From Mucilaginibacter lacusdianchii (GTDB taxonomy: Bacteria; Bacteroidota; Bacteroidia; Sphingobacteriales; Sphingobacteriaceae): a stretch of DNA of 64,000 nucleotides. The stretch covers positions 372,001 through 436,000 of the forward strand of contig NZ_WSRW01000002.1 in assembly GCF_009770985.1 (NCBI RefSeq), written 5' to 3'. Below the pieces are notes generated by a model, which did not search any database, was not told the origin of the DNA, and worked only from the letters and a program-made list of their open reading frames with translations. Shown piece by piece: positions 49,801-59,829 of this stretch; the stretch's first letter is position 1, and the number at the start of each line of letters is the position of its first letter. Both the position numbers and the translations under genes were made by a program.

Positions 49801-51039
49801 GTGACTTTTAACGACTTTAATTTTAACGAGCAACTTTCTGAAGGTTTGGATAGCATGGGTTATAAAAACCCTACTGTAATTCAACAAATGGCCATACCAG
49901 TAATATTGGAGGGAAAGGATATAATTGCTTGTGCACAAACAGGTACAGGCAAAACGGCATCTTACTTACTGCCGGTATTAAACCTTATAGGCCCTACACC
50001 CAACCATCAAATCAGTACGCTTATTTTGGCCCCAACCCGCGAACTGGCTCAGCAAATTGACCAGCAGGTTGAAGGCTTGGCCTACTTTACTGAAATAAGC
50101 TCGGTAGCCATTTTTGGCGGTGGCGACGGCATGGCTTACGAAAATCAAAAACGTGGCTTACAAAATAAGGTTGATATTGTGATTGCCACCCCTGGCCGTC
50201 TCATTGCATTTTTAAGCTCAGGTGCTTTAAAACTGAATCAACTTAAATATCTGGTGTTGGATGAAGCCGACCGGATGCTGGATATGGGCTTTCAAGAGGA
50301 CATCATGCGCATCATTAGCTATTTGCCTGCTAAGCGCCAGACGCTGTTATTTTCGGCTACTATGCCGCCTAAAATCCGTCAGCTGGCGAAATCTATATTG
50401 CACGATCCGGAGCAGGTAAATATCGCCATATCGCAGCCCGCCGAAGGTATTAACCAGCAGATATATAAAGTTTACGATGAGCAAAAAACAAAGCTGATTG
50501 TACACCTGCTTAAAAACGGGCCTTATACCAGCACCATTATTTTCGCATCAACTAAAGAAAAAGTAAAAGCGCTGTATAAAGAATTAAAATCTACTCAAAT
50601 AAATGCTAAAGCATTTCATTCGGACATGAAACAGAATGAACGCGAAGAGATTTTGCTGGAGTTTAAAAATAAGCAGTTACCGGTTATTATTGGCACCGAT
50701 GCCTTGTCGCGTGGAATTGATGTGGAGGGGATTGACTTGGTAATCAATTACGATGCACCACCCGACCCGGAAGATTATATTCACCGTATTGGCCGCACCG
50801 CGCGTGCAGCAACAACCGGTACGGCCATTACGCTTATTAATGAACGCGATCAGCGTAAGTTAAAAAACATTGAAGAACTGATTGATAAACCAATTGCTGA
50901 AAGCGTTCTGCCGCCCGAACTAGGTGAAGCGCCCGTATTTAAAGCGCATAACCCCAACGATAAAAAACGCCGTTGGACCGGTAATAAAAAGCGCCCTAAT
51001 AAAGGTTCAAGACCACAAGGCCAATCAAAAGCGAATTAA
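49801..51039 (+). CDS. DEAD-box RNA helicase (RhlE-like)
   Basis: ATP-dependent RNA unwinding enzyme of 412 residues. Q motif IQQMAIP, motif I AQTGTGKTAS, motif II LDEADRMLDMGF, motif III SATMPP, motif V GTDALSRGID and motif VI HRIGRTARA are all present, with a short basic C-terminal tail (KKRRWTGNKKRPNKGS). The frame starts with GTG at 49801; no ATG is available before the Q motif, so GTG is taken as the start. Likely role in ribosome assembly or RNA decay. Confidence 0.93.
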   Translation: MTFNDFNFNEQLSEGLDSMGYKNPTVIQQMAIPVILEGKDIIACAQTGTGKTASYLLPVLNLIGPTPNHQISTLILAPTRELAQQIDQQVEGLAYFTEISSVAIFGGGDGMAYENQKRGLQNKVDIVIATPGRLIAFLSSGALKLNQLKYLVLDEADRMLDMGFQEDIMRIISYLPAKRQTLLFSATMPPKIRQLAKSILHDPEQVNIAISQPAEGINQQIYKVYDEQKTKLIVHLLKNGPYTSTIIFASTKEKVKALYKELKSTQINAKAFHSDMKQNEREEILLEFKNKQLPVIIGTDALSRGIDVEGIDLVINYDAPPDPEDYIHRIGRTARAATTGTAITLINERDQRKLKNIEELIDKPIAESVLPPELGEAPVFKAHNPNDKKRRWTGNKKRPNKGSRPQGQSKAN

Positions 51040-51281
51040 TATAATTACTGGCAAATATGGCGGTATCAATGTTGTAACTATGTGATTTATAATGGGCATA
51101 AGCAAATTGACAGCCGCCAGTAATATTGCATATAACATAAGCAAGCTTTTTAGTAGTTGGTATCCCGAAACATACTGCTTTAGCTATAAATTTCTCATTC
51201 GTAAGCACAAATACAACGGTAACAATTGCGTGTAAATTAAACACCGGCACAGCATCCAACTGATTTTGTTATCTTGGCTTC

Positions 51282-52871
51282 ATGAAATCTAACTCTACTC
51301 TCTCATCCTTTAAACCTTTTAAATATGGTTCAAAGGCATTGCTGGTAGCTTTCCTCCTATCTTCTGGTCTGGCACAAGCACAAACTACAAATCCGGTAGT
51401 TGATCAGATGGTGAAAGAAGGCAACGATAATTCCCAACTCGAAAAATTGGCTCATGAACTGATAGACGGCATCGGCCCACGTTTAGTGGGTACTCCTCAA
51501 ATGAAAAAAGCTAACGATTGGGCTGTAGCCAAATACCAAAGCTGGGGCATTACCGCCCGCAATGAAAAGTGGGGCGAATGGCGCGGCTGGGAACGTGGTG
51601 TTTCTCATATTGACATGGTATACCCACGCGTAAAATCGTTGGAGGGTACGCAGCTTGCCTGGAGCCCAAGCATGGGTAAAAAAACAGTTACTGCCGAACT
51701 GGTTATTTTACCGGACTTGGCCGACTCAGTAGCCTTTAAACAATGGCTTCAAACAGTAAAAGGTAAGTTTGTAATGATATCGATGAACCAGCCTACAGGC
51801 CGGCCCGATTATAACTGGCAGGAGTTTGCTACCAAAGAATCATTCGAAAAAATGAAAGCCGCCCGCACCGCACAAACCGATGCATGGCGCAGCCGTATTG
51901 CTAAAACCGGTCTTACTACCCGTACCTTACCAGTTGCGCTAGAAAACGCCGGTGCTGCTGGCATCATTACCAGTAACTGGTCGGCCGGGTTTGGGGTCGA
52001 TAAAATATTCAGCGCCTACACCAAAAAAGTACCAACCGTTGATGTTGCTTTGGAAGACTACGGTATGCTTTACCGCCTAACCGAATCAGGCAATAAGCCG
52101 CGAATCAGTGTACATACCGAATCGAAAGAACTGGGCGTAGTACCTACCTTTAACACTATTGCTGAAATTAAAGGCAGTGAAAAGCCAAATGAATATGTGA
52201 TTTTATCAGCCCACTTCGATTCATGGGATGGTGGCACGGGCGCTACTGATAATGGTACCGGCACACTTACTATGATGGAAGCGATGCGCATCCTGAAAAA
52301 GATTTACCCTAATCCTAAACGCACCATTTTGGTTGGCCACTGGGGTAGCGAAGAAGAAGGTTTGAATGGCTCACGCGCATTTGTGGAAGATCACCCCGAA
52401 ATTGTAAACAATATACAAGCACTATTTAACCAAGATAATGGTACCGGCCGTGTGGTAAATATTGCAGGCCAAGGCTTTTTAAATGCTTATGATTATATCG
52501 GCCGATGGCTGTCAGCTGTTCCGGCTAACATTCGTGATCAGATACAAACTTCGTTTCCTGGCATGCCGGGCAGCGGCGGGTCAGACTTTGCCTCGTTTGT
52601 AGCGGCTGGTGCACCTGCATTTTCGTTAAGCTCGCTGGGTTGGTCTTACGGAAACTACACTTGGCATACCAACCGCGATACATACGATAAAATTGTATTT
52701 GACGATGTACGCAATAATGCCATATTAACCGCGATACTGGTATACATGGCTAGCGAAGATCCGGCGAAAACCTCTCGCGAACGCATTGTGATGCCGGTTA
52801 ATCCGCGAACTGGCCAACAGGAAAAATGGCCTGCGGTAACTAAACCTACCCGCAAAGGCGGACTAAATTAA
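51282..52871 (+). CDS. Secreted M28 family metallopeptidase
   Basis: A 529-residue exported aminopeptidase- or carboxypeptidase-like enzyme. A signal peptide with extended basic N-region ends near residue 34 (LLSSGLAQAQ). A PA-like insert covers about 110-260. The di-zinc site is LSAHFDSWDGGTGATDNGTG (His and Asp ligands), WGSEEEGLNGSRAF (catalytic Glu and ligand), FNQDNGTG and the last His in WHTNRDTYDK, so all appear present. Acts in the periplasm or outside the cell. Substrate unknown. A weak hairpin follows. Confidence 0.9.
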   Translation: MKSNSTLSSFKPFKYGSKALLVAFLLSSGLAQAQTTNPVVDQMVKEGNDNSQLEKLAHELIDGIGPRLVGTPQMKKANDWAVAKYQSWGITARNEKWGEWRGWERGVSHIDMVYPRVKSLEGTQLAWSPSMGKKTVTAELVILPDLADSVAFKQWLQTVKGKFVMISMNQPTGRPDYNWQEFATKESFEKMKAARTAQTDAWRSRIAKTGLTTRTLPVALENAGAAGIITSNWSAGFGVDKIFSAYTKKVPTVDVALEDYGMLYRLTESGNKPRISVHTESKELGVVPTFNTIAEIKGSEKPNEYVILSAHFDSWDGGTGATDNGTGTLTMMEAMRILKKIYPNPKRTILVGHWGSEEEGLNGSRAFVEDHPEIVNNIQALFNQDNGTGRVVNIAGQGFLNAYDYIGRWLSAVPANIRDQIQTSFPGMPGSGGSDFASFVAAGAPAFSLSSLGWSYGNYTWHTNRDTYDKIVFDDVRNNAILTAILVYMASEDPAKTSRERIVMPVNPRTGQQEKWPAVTKPTRKGGLN

Positions 52872-52895
52872 TTTTTGTAATATTATAAAATCACG

Positions 52896-52923
52896 ATGCC
52901 GGATAGCTAACACTACCCGGCAT
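52896..52923 (+). terminator. Weak hairpin after the M28 peptidase gene
   Basis: ATGCCGGATAG (52896-52906) pairs with CTACCCGGCAT (52913-52923), one mismatched/wobble pair, 6-nt loop. There is no clean T tract, so termination strength is doubtful. Confidence 0.45.
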
Positions 52924-53159
52924 TGTTGCTGTAATGTATATTATCCTTCACAAAGATGTTACACCCTTTTGAGCTTCTGGGACAGGTATGGATAAGATTG
53001 TATAACAGCTTGAAAAAATCATATAAAATATATGGTGTCGCATACTTGATATTTGGCTAGGCAGGCTGCATTTAGCGCCTGAACCAAAGCAGTTGGCAAT
53101 GTACTATGTACTAACCGACGCGTTGATTATACAACCAATTATATATCTTAATCCCTAAA

Positions 53160-54809
53160 ATGAGTAATAAATATTTATTGAGTACACTGGCTTTGGCTGC
53201 CTGCATGGCTGTATGCCATACGGCCAGAGCACAATATCCGGTTATCCCTCCTGCCGTTCAGGCCGTGGCCGATTCTGCCTTGGCAGTTGAGCAACGCAGT
53301 TCGGATGCAGCTTGGGAAAAAGCCTTACCTATTATTCAGCGCGATGAAAAAAATGGTAAGCCTTTTATACCTTGGGCAGCAAAACCATCAGATTTACCAC
53401 AGGCTAAAATCTTAGCCTTTCCGGGTGCAGAAGGTGGCGGGGCTTATTCTTTTGGCGGCCGTGGCGGCCGTGTAATTGTGGTAACCAGCTTGGCCGACCG
53501 TGGCGCTGGCACCTTGCGCGAGGCTTGTGAGCAAGGTGGTGCGCGTATTATTGTGTTTAACGTAGCTGGTATCATAAAACTAAAAAGCCCTATCATTATC
53601 CGGGCACCATATCTTACCATCGCGGGCCAAACAGCTCCGGGTGACGGTGTTTGTGTAGCAGGCGAATCGGTATGGATCAATACGCATGATGTGGTGGTGC
53701 GATTTATGCGCTTCCGCAGAGGTGCAACCGATGTTGCCCGCCGTGATGACGGTTTGGGTGGCAATCCGGTGGGTAATATTATTATCGATCACGTATCAGC
53801 CAGCTGGGGACTGGACGAAAACATGTCCATTTACCGCCATGTGTACGATCGTAACGGCGCTAAGCAGGAAAAAATGCCTACCGTTAATGTTACTATCCAA
53901 AACTCCATTTTTTCTGAAGCATTGGATACCTACAACCATGCCTTTGGCAGTACTATTGGTGGCTTACACAATGCGTTTGTGCGCAATTTATGGGCTAACA
54001 ATATCAGCCGTAACCCATCAGTAGGTATGTATGGCGATTTTAATTTTATGAACAACGTGGTATTTAACTGGTGGAATCGCAGTGCCGATGGTGGCGATAA
54101 TATGTCATTATTCAACTTCATCAACAATTACTACAAACCCGGCCCTATCACGCCACTGGATAAACCTATCGGTCACCGTATATTAAAACCTGAAGCAGGA
54201 AGAGCAAAAGATAAATCCACATTATTTGGCCGTGTTTACGCTAGCGGTAATGTGGTTGAAGGAAACGAAAAAGTAACCAAAAACAACTGGGATGGCGGCA
54301 TACAAATTGGCGACATGCCCGATGCCGGCCGCTACACAGATAGCATTCGTTCTGATAAACCCTTCCCTATGCCGGATATCAAAATGCTGTCGGCTAATGA
54401 GGCATATAAATATGTATTGAACAATGTGGGTGCTATCTTGCCTAAACGCGATGCGGTTGATGCCCGTATTGTTAGGGAAGTAAATACAGGTAAAATTGAA
54501 TATGTAGAAGGTACCGGCACTAACAAAGGCAGCCAATACCTGAAGCACCGCCTGCCAGATGACTCGTACAAACAAGGCATCCTAACCGACCCTAGCCAGG
54601 CTGGTGGTTATCCAGAATACAAAGGTACACCTTATAAAGATGCTGATAATGACGGCATGCCCGATGCCTATGAAACCAAGCATGGTCTTAATCCTCGTAA
54701 TGCAGCAGATGCCGTTATGCCGGCTAAAGGTGGCAATGGCTACACCAATATCGAAGTTTACTTAAACAGTATAGTACCACTTGACAAAGTAGTGCCTGCC
54801 AAGAACTAA
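53160..54809 (+). CDS. Secreted pectate lyase-like beta-helix protein
   Basis: A 549-residue exported protein with a signal peptide ending near 24 (CHTARAQYP). From about 80 the right-handed beta helix begins with LAFPGAEGGGAYSFGGRGGR and RGAGTLREACEQ, then GTIKLxSPI-like IIKLKSPIIIRAPYLTIAGQ, DVVVRFMRFRRG, NIIIDHVSASWGLDENMSIY and VTIQNSIFSEAL: the Pel/PL1-type fold, with Asp and Arg candidates for Ca binding and catalysis. The C-terminus DADNDGMPDAYETKHGLNP is a thrombospondin type 3-like calcium motif. No T9SS domain. Substrate is probably pectin or a related uronan, by family. Terminator follows. Confidence 0.85.
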   Translation: MSNKYLLSTLALAACMAVCHTARAQYPVIPPAVQAVADSALAVEQRSSDAAWEKALPIIQRDEKNGKPFIPWAAKPSDLPQAKILAFPGAEGGGAYSFGGRGGRVIVVTSLADRGAGTLREACEQGGARIIVFNVAGIIKLKSPIIIRAPYLTIAGQTAPGDGVCVAGESVWINTHDVVVRFMRFRRGATDVARRDDGLGGNPVGNIIIDHVSASWGLDENMSIYRHVYDRNGAKQEKMPTVNVTIQNSIFSEALDTYNHAFGSTIGGLHNAFVRNLWANNISRNPSVGMYGDFNFMNNVVFNWWNRSADGGDNMSLFNFINNYYKPGPITPLDKPIGHRILKPEAGRAKDKSTLFGRVYASGNVVEGNEKVTKNNWDGGIQIGDMPDAGRYTDSIRSDKPFPMPDIKMLSANEAYKYVLNNVGAILPKRDAVDARIVREVNTGKIEYVEGTGTNKGSQYLKHRLPDDSYKQGILTDPSQAGGYPEYKGTPYKDADNDGMPDAYETKHGLNPRNAADAVMPAKGGNGYTNIEVYLNSIVPLDKVVPAKN

Positions 54810-54832
54810 GCGTTTAAAATAACATCTGTATT

Positions 54833-54870
54833 AAAAAGAAAAGCCCGCTTTTGAGCGGGCTTTTCTTTTT
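54833..54870 (+). terminator. Terminator after the pectate lyase-like gene
   Basis: AAAAAGAAAAGCCCGCT (54833-54849) pairs perfectly with AGCGGGCTTTTCTTTTT (54854-54870) around TTTG, 24 bp after the stop. Confidence 0.88.
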
Positions 54871-54966
54871 AATATTCATCCTCTTAAAACAATAACATAA
54901 ATCCCACACAATCAAACAATTTTCAAAATATGAAATTATTTTAATCTACACATAACTACAACTACC

Positions 54967-55293
54967 ATGAGCCCAATATATGTTTCTACCGGCGAACAAA
55001 TTGTAAAAGTGGTTCCAGATACCCAAGCCCATGTTGACGGCCATCCGGTAATTACCCACACTTATCATCTGTTTAAAGATGAAAGGGAGGATGAAAACAT
55101 ACCTGGCAAAAAAACAAACCATGATTTGCATACGTCTAACCCAGATTACTTTGGCTTCATCACCTTTGAAGTTCCCGGACGCATGTTTACTTACACATCA
55201 AACGGCAGTTACGAGCTGGAGAGTGAAGAAATTGAACAACTGATAGAGCAAATTAACCACTATCGCGAACATCCCGAATTATGGAGGTATTAA
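54967..55293 (+). CDS. Hypothetical protein
   Basis: A 108-residue soluble protein with no signal peptide or membrane helix. It begins MSPIYVSTGEQIVKVVPDTQ, has a central charged region (KDEREDENIPGKKTNHD) and ends with a helix rich in Glu and Ile (LESEEIEQLIEQINHYREHP). No family recognised. ATG start and isolation by terminator upstream support a real gene. Confidence 0.55.
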   Translation: MSPIYVSTGEQIVKVVPDTQAHVDGHPVITHTYHLFKDEREDENIPGKKTNHDLHTSNPDYFGFITFEVPGRMFTYTSNGSYELESEEIEQLIEQINHYREHPELWRY

Positions 55294-55307
55294 TGTATTT
55301 CCTTTAA

Positions 55308-55706
55308 TTATTCGGGGGCTTGCCCTAACGTGTTGTATTGTTTCTTAATGTCGCTTGCCATGTCGAACAAACTTTGCAAGGCTACCTTTACAGGCAGATA
55401 GTCCCCTCGCTTAATTAGACTGCGTTCCCATATCTCCGCAAAATTGGTTATGCTGGATATAATTTGTATCACATAATGCACAGAAGCTTCAGGCTGCTCA
55501 AATTCTATTTCTTCTAATAACTGCAATTGCTTCATTACATCATACATCAGGTAAGGCACGGTTTTGTTTGCAATTACCCGAATACTGGTTTCGGCTCCAA
55601 ATACCCGTTGATTATAAACCGGTTCGGTGTTTACTTTTTGCGCTTGTATATAAACAAGCACTACATCTTTTAAAGCTTGCTGAATTTGTTGTAATAGTTC
55701 GGTCAT
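55308..55706 (-). CDS. Hypothetical helical protein
   Basis: A 132-residue, all-helical soluble protein starting MTELLQQIQQALKDVVLVYI, with YDVMKQLQLLEEIEFEQPEA in the middle and a C-terminal VKVALQSLFDMASDIKKQYN. No catalytic motif or known domain recognised. Convergent with the previous hypothetical gene, 14 bp apart. Confidence 0.55.
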   Translation of the reverse strand: MTELLQQIQQALKDVVLVYIQAQKVNTEPVYNQRVFGAETSIRVIANKTVPYLMYDVMKQLQLLEEIEFEQPEASVHYVIQIISSITNFAEIWERSLIKRGDYLPVKVALQSLFDMASDIKKQYNTLGQAPE

Positions 55707-55982
55707 GCGGCAAAGTATTGTATGGCAATTTACATAGTTACCACATCAACAACTACGCCCGGGTGCCACAATTATGCCGTGTATTTTTCTACAAACGTGA
55801 ATAAGTTATTAACATACCTGTTAATAAAGCAGCACTAAACATTGCACAATATATTATATATCAGATTTTTACAGTCATTTATTTAAAATAGCCTGTTTAA
55901 ATTGCATTATATAATTATATCGCCATTATCCAAGTAAAACCGATTTCTAAAACCAGAGGTTATATCTAAAAACAATATCATC

Positions 55983-56753
55983 ATGCGATCAATCTGGAAA
56001 GGGTCCATTGGATTTGGACTGGTTAATATACCAGTTAAATTATACTCGGCCGTGCAAAGCAGTTCACTTGATCTGGACATGCTTGACGAACGCGACCACT
56101 CGCGCATACGCTTTTTACGTGTAAATGAGCATACGCACAAAGAAGTACCGTACGACAAAATTGTACGCGCCTATAAAATGGACGACGATTATGTAGTACT
56201 GGAAGAACAAGATTTTGCAGATGCGAGTCCCGAAAAAAGTAAGCTTATCAACATTGAACACTTTGTAGAAACGGATGAAGTGAACCCCATGTATTATGAA
56301 ACATCTTACTACGCCGAACCGGATGGCAAAAACGCCAAAGCATATGCCTTGCTGTTGCAAGCTTTAAAAAAATCGGGCAAGGCAGGTTTGGGCCGCTTTG
56401 TGTTGCGCAATACCGAAAACCTGTGCATCGTTCACCCGGTAGATAATGCGCTGGTGATTACACGTATCCGCTTTGCGCAGGAACTGCGTACAGAGGATGA
56501 TTTAAAACTTCCGACAGATGAACCGGTAAGTAAAAAAGAGCTGGATATGGGTTTAGCCCTCATCAAGCAATACACTGATCATTTTGATGTGTCGGAATTT
56601 AAAGATGAGTATACCAATGAACTGATGAAGATTATCAGAGCCAAGGCGAAAGGTAAACATCCAAAAGTTAAAAAAATGAAAGTGGCAAAAACCACCAGCA
56701 CCGATTTATACGAACAATTGATGCAAAGTTTGCAAACCCGGAAAGGAGCTTAA
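55983..56753 (+). CDS. ku: Ku protein of non-homologous end joining
   Basis: Homodimeric ring that binds double-strand DNA ends and recruits LigD. The 256 residues start with the bacterial Ku signature MRSIWKGSIGFGLVNIPVKL, then RIRFLRVNEHTHKEVPYDKI, FVETDEVNPMYYETSYYAEP and the core LGRFVLRNTENLCIVHPVDN. The C-terminal tail is short and basic (AKAKGKHPKVKKMKVAK), useful for DNA binding. ligD starts 3 bp after the stop, so the two form an operon. Confidence 0.96.
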   Translation: MRSIWKGSIGFGLVNIPVKLYSAVQSSSLDLDMLDERDHSRIRFLRVNEHTHKEVPYDKIVRAYKMDDDYVVLEEQDFADASPEKSKLINIEHFVETDEVNPMYYETSYYAEPDGKNAKAYALLLQALKKSGKAGLGRFVLRNTENLCIVHPVDNALVITRIRFAQELRTEDDLKLPTDEPVSKKELDMGLALIKQYTDHFDVSEFKDEYTNELMKIIRAKAKGKHPKVKKMKVAKTTSTDLYEQLMQSLQTRKGA

Positions 56754-56756
56754 CCC

Positions 56757-59273
56757 ATGAGTTTGGAACAATATGAAGCCAAGCGCAATTTCAAAAAAAC
56801 ATCAGAGCCTAAAGGCGGTAAAAGCAAAAACAAGGGCCTAACGTTTGTAGTGCAACGTCATCATGCCTCGCGTTTGCATTATGATTTCAGGCTGGAACTG
56901 GATGGGGTACTTAAAAGCTGGGCAGTACCGAAAGGGCCGTCTATGAACCCTGGTGATAAGCGCCTGGCTATGATGGTAGAAGACCACCCGTATGATTACC
57001 AGTATTTTGAAGGCGTTATTCCTAATGGTGAATACGGCGCCGGCGTAGTCATCACCTGGGATCATGGCACTTATGAATCGTTGGCCTCGTCGCGCGATGA
57101 AGATGTGAAAACCTTACGTGCGGGCCTGCACTCGGGCAATTTAAAATTCAGGCTGCATGGCGAAATATTACAGGGCGAATTTGCGCTTGTAAAGCTGCAT
57201 AACAGCAATGGCGATGACAACGCCTGGCTGCTTATTAAGCATAAAGACGAATTTGCGGTAACCACCAAGTTTGACAGCGAAGCGTTTGTGCCTGACAACA
57301 TCAAGGTACTGAAAAACAACAGATCGGGAGAGGTGAAAAAATTACCGAAACACCCGTTAGTGAATGTTGATAAGAAGCCTGCTAAGAAAAGCAAATCTGC
57401 AGCAACGGAAAAAGAAGACGGCAATAGCGCCATAAAGCCTATGCTGGCTAAGCTGGAAGAAAAGGTTTTTGATGACCCCAACTGGATATATGAACCCAAA
57501 CTTGATGGCTACCGGGCTATTGGCTACACCGGTAAAGCAGCAGCGTTAACATCTAGAAACGGACTAGACTTTGGCCATAAATATGACCGGGTTTTAAAGG
57601 ATCTGAAGGGCATTGAACGTGATGCTATTTTAGATGGTGAAATTGTGCTGGAAGACCAACATGGAAAGAGTGATTTTCAAAACCTACAAAATTATGCAAC
57701 TGAAAAAAATAGGCTAACACTACGCTATTATGTTTTTGATTTGCTTGGTTTGGATGGACACGACTTGCGTGACATGCCCTTGCTTAAACGCAAAGAACTC
57801 CTTAAAGCACTGATAGACACTTTTTCGGCTGATACTTCCATAGCCTACGTAACCCACTCCGCTGGCAACGGAACAGAATTGTTAGTGCGTGCTCAAAAAG
57901 AAGGCTGGGAAGGTATTATCGGCAAAGACGGTCAAAGCGTATATGAAACGGGGCGACGGTCAGATAGATGGTTAAAATTCAAAATTCAAGCATCGCAAGA
58001 AGCCATCATTTGTGGTTATACGGAGCCTAAAGGGAAGCGGCAATACATAGGGTCATTAATACTAGGTATTCATCAAGGCGATCAAATTAAGTATGTAGGT
58101 AACTGTGGAACAGGATTTGACACCGAAACGTTGAAAGATTTGCATGAAAAGCTAAAACCGCTGGAGACCGGCCTAAAACCATTTAAAGACCGGGTGAATT
58201 ACCACAGTCCCATCACTTGGGTAAAACCCGAAATGGTATGTGAAGTATTTTATGCTGAATGGACAGGCGATGGCAGCTTACGACATCCTGTTTTTAAAGG
58301 TTTACGTATGGATAAGGAAGCAGAAAACGTATTAAAAGAAACCCCCGGCGACACCGGTCAGATGGCGGATGAAGAAGTGGTAACTTACGGTAGCAAAAAG
58401 GTAAAACTTACGCACCAGCACAAGCTTTTTTGGAAAAAAGAAGGCATTACCAAAGGTGAACTGCTGGCCTATTACCGGGCCGTAGCACCGTACATTTTGC
58501 CCTTTATGAAAGACAAGGCCATTTCTATGCGCCGCCAACCGAATGGAATTGATGATCCAGGCTTTTTTCAGAAGGATGTAGACGAATCACACCTGCCGGA
58601 ATGGGTTAAAACGCAAAAGCTTTATTCGGAAAGCAACGATAAAGATATCAATTACATCATTGGTAGTGACGAAGCTACTTTGTTGTATGTGGTGAATTTA
58701 GGTTGTATTGAAATTAACCCTTGGCTCAGCAATTACAAAACACCTGAAAACCCGGAATACTTGGTGATAGACATCGACCCGCATGACGTGCCGTTTACCG
58801 AAGCAGTTGAGGTAGCCTTGAAAACCAAGGAGATTTTTGACCGTATGAAGTTAAAAGTGTTTATCAAAACATCTGGGTCTAAAGGCTTACACATATACTG
58901 TTATCTGGGTGGTAAGTTTGATTACGACTTTGTAAAAATGTTTGCCGAGTATGTGGCCAATCTTATTTACGATGAGTTACCCAAAACCACTAGTGTGGAA
59001 CGCAACCCTGCCAAACGCAAAAACAAAACCTATATTGACTTTTTGCAAAACCGGCGTGGCCAAACCATAGCCGCCCCCTACTCCGTTAGGCCAAAGCCTG
59101 GCGCCACCGTATCAACGCCCCTGCATTGGGATGAAGTGAATGGAAGCTTGTCTTTAGCAAACTATACCATCCATACATTGAAAGACCGTTTGGTTCATGT
59201 GGATGACCCGTGGAAAGATTTGCATAAACATAAACAGGATTTAAAAAAGGCTTTGGAAAGGATGAAGGAATAG
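56757..59273 (+). CDS. ligD: DNA ligase D (phosphoesterase-ligase-polymerase)
   Basis: Multifunctional end-joining enzyme of 838 residues. Domain order is phosphoesterase (about 30-150, QRHHASRLHYDFRLEL and PNGEYGAGVVITWDHGTY), ATP-dependent ligase (about 225-530, nucleophile Lys248 in YEPKLDGYRAIGY, then LDGEIVLEDQHGKSDFQNLQ and GWEGIIGKDG), and archaeo-eukaryotic primase-type polymerase (about 550-838, LVIDIDPHDV with Asp672/Asp674, and KTSGSKGLHIYCYL). All three active sites look intact. The order PE-LIG-POL is that of Pseudomonas LigD, not the POL-first order of mycobacteria. Cotranscribed with ku. Confidence 0.96.
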   Translation: MSLEQYEAKRNFKKTSEPKGGKSKNKGLTFVVQRHHASRLHYDFRLELDGVLKSWAVPKGPSMNPGDKRLAMMVEDHPYDYQYFEGVIPNGEYGAGVVITWDHGTYESLASSRDEDVKTLRAGLHSGNLKFRLHGEILQGEFALVKLHNSNGDDNAWLLIKHKDEFAVTTKFDSEAFVPDNIKVLKNNRSGEVKKLPKHPLVNVDKKPAKKSKSAATEKEDGNSAIKPMLAKLEEKVFDDPNWIYEPKLDGYRAIGYTGKAAALTSRNGLDFGHKYDRVLKDLKGIERDAILDGEIVLEDQHGKSDFQNLQNYATEKNRLTLRYYVFDLLGLDGHDLRDMPLLKRKELLKALIDTFSADTSIAYVTHSAGNGTELLVRAQKEGWEGIIGKDGQSVYETGRRSDRWLKFKIQASQEAIICGYTEPKGKRQYIGSLILGIHQGDQIKYVGNCGTGFDTETLKDLHEKLKPLETGLKPFKDRVNYHSPITWVKPEMVCEVFYAEWTGDGSLRHPVFKGLRMDKEAENVLKETPGDTGQMADEEVVTYGSKKVKLTHQHKLFWKKEGITKGELLAYYRAVAPYILPFMKDKAISMRRQPNGIDDPGFFQKDVDESHLPEWVKTQKLYSESNDKDINYIIGSDEATLLYVVNLGCIEINPWLSNYKTPENPEYLVIDIDPHDVPFTEAVEVALKTKEIFDRMKLKVFIKTSGSKGLHIYCYLGGKFDYDFVKMFAEYVANLIYDELPKTTSVERNPAKRKNKTYIDFLQNRRGQTIAAPYSVRPKPGATVSTPLHWDEVNGSLSLANYTIHTLKDRLVHVDDPWKDLHKHKQDLKKALERMKE

Positions 59274-59359
59274 GTTATTGATTTTGTTTTTGGTTAGTGC
59301 ACTGTGTTATTGTTGTGTTTCATTAGGATAGGCATTTTCTTTGACTACAGCCTGTGGAT

Positions 59360-59637
59360 GTTACTTTTTCTTTGCCGGAAAAGAAAAAGTAACCAAAAAG
59401 AACTAAGTGGAGCGATCTCATGATCACCACCAAAAAGCAAGCAATAAAGTGAATAAACATCTCGGCCGCACCTTCTTTTTACTCAAGACAGTGCTTTAAT
59501 AGAATAAGGATAGAAAGGAAAATAAAAAGAAGCGCAAAGGCCCGCTGTTGCGCCCGGGCCAGCGATGGCCTTGCGGGCGGAGAGGTGATCGCAACAGCTA
59601 GGCTTTTTTGGTTCTTTTGTAGCTATGACAAAAGAAC
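59360..59637. repeat. Repeat-like structured noncoding block between ligD and the HipA-like gene
   Basis: The 556-bp gap holds no gene but clear structure. At the left, GTTACTTTTTCTTT (59360-59373) is the exact inverse of AAAGAAAAAGTAAC (59380-59393), followed by CAAAAAGAAC. At the right, GTTCTTTTGT (59611-59620) is inverse to ACAAAAGAAC (59628-59637). Between them lies a GC-rich core near 59535-59585 with GCAAAGGCCCGC...GGCCTTGCGGGC able to pair. Base composition differs sharply from the flanks. It looks like a copy of a dispersed repetitive element; I see only this copy in the window, so the repeat status is an inference. Confidence 0.5.
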
Positions 59638-59829
59638 TAGCCCCTGCGGCAATGAGCAGACGAAGGAAGTTAAGAACTACTACCTAAGTGAAACTACAAG
59701 CACAAAACCAAACAATAAAAGCGCATCCAAACATTCATAAATCAAACCAAACTAAATCCCCTATAACTCCCTAAAAACACCTAATTTCGCCCAGCTTTGT
59801 TTAAAGCCTAAAGCTGCAAACATTACTTT

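Noticed and set aside
50996..51259. 87-codon minus-strand frame between the helicase and M28 genes
   Set aside because: It is mostly hydrophobic and fills the gap, but it overlaps the helicase 3' end, has no recognised family or terminator, and a frame of this length is expected by chance.
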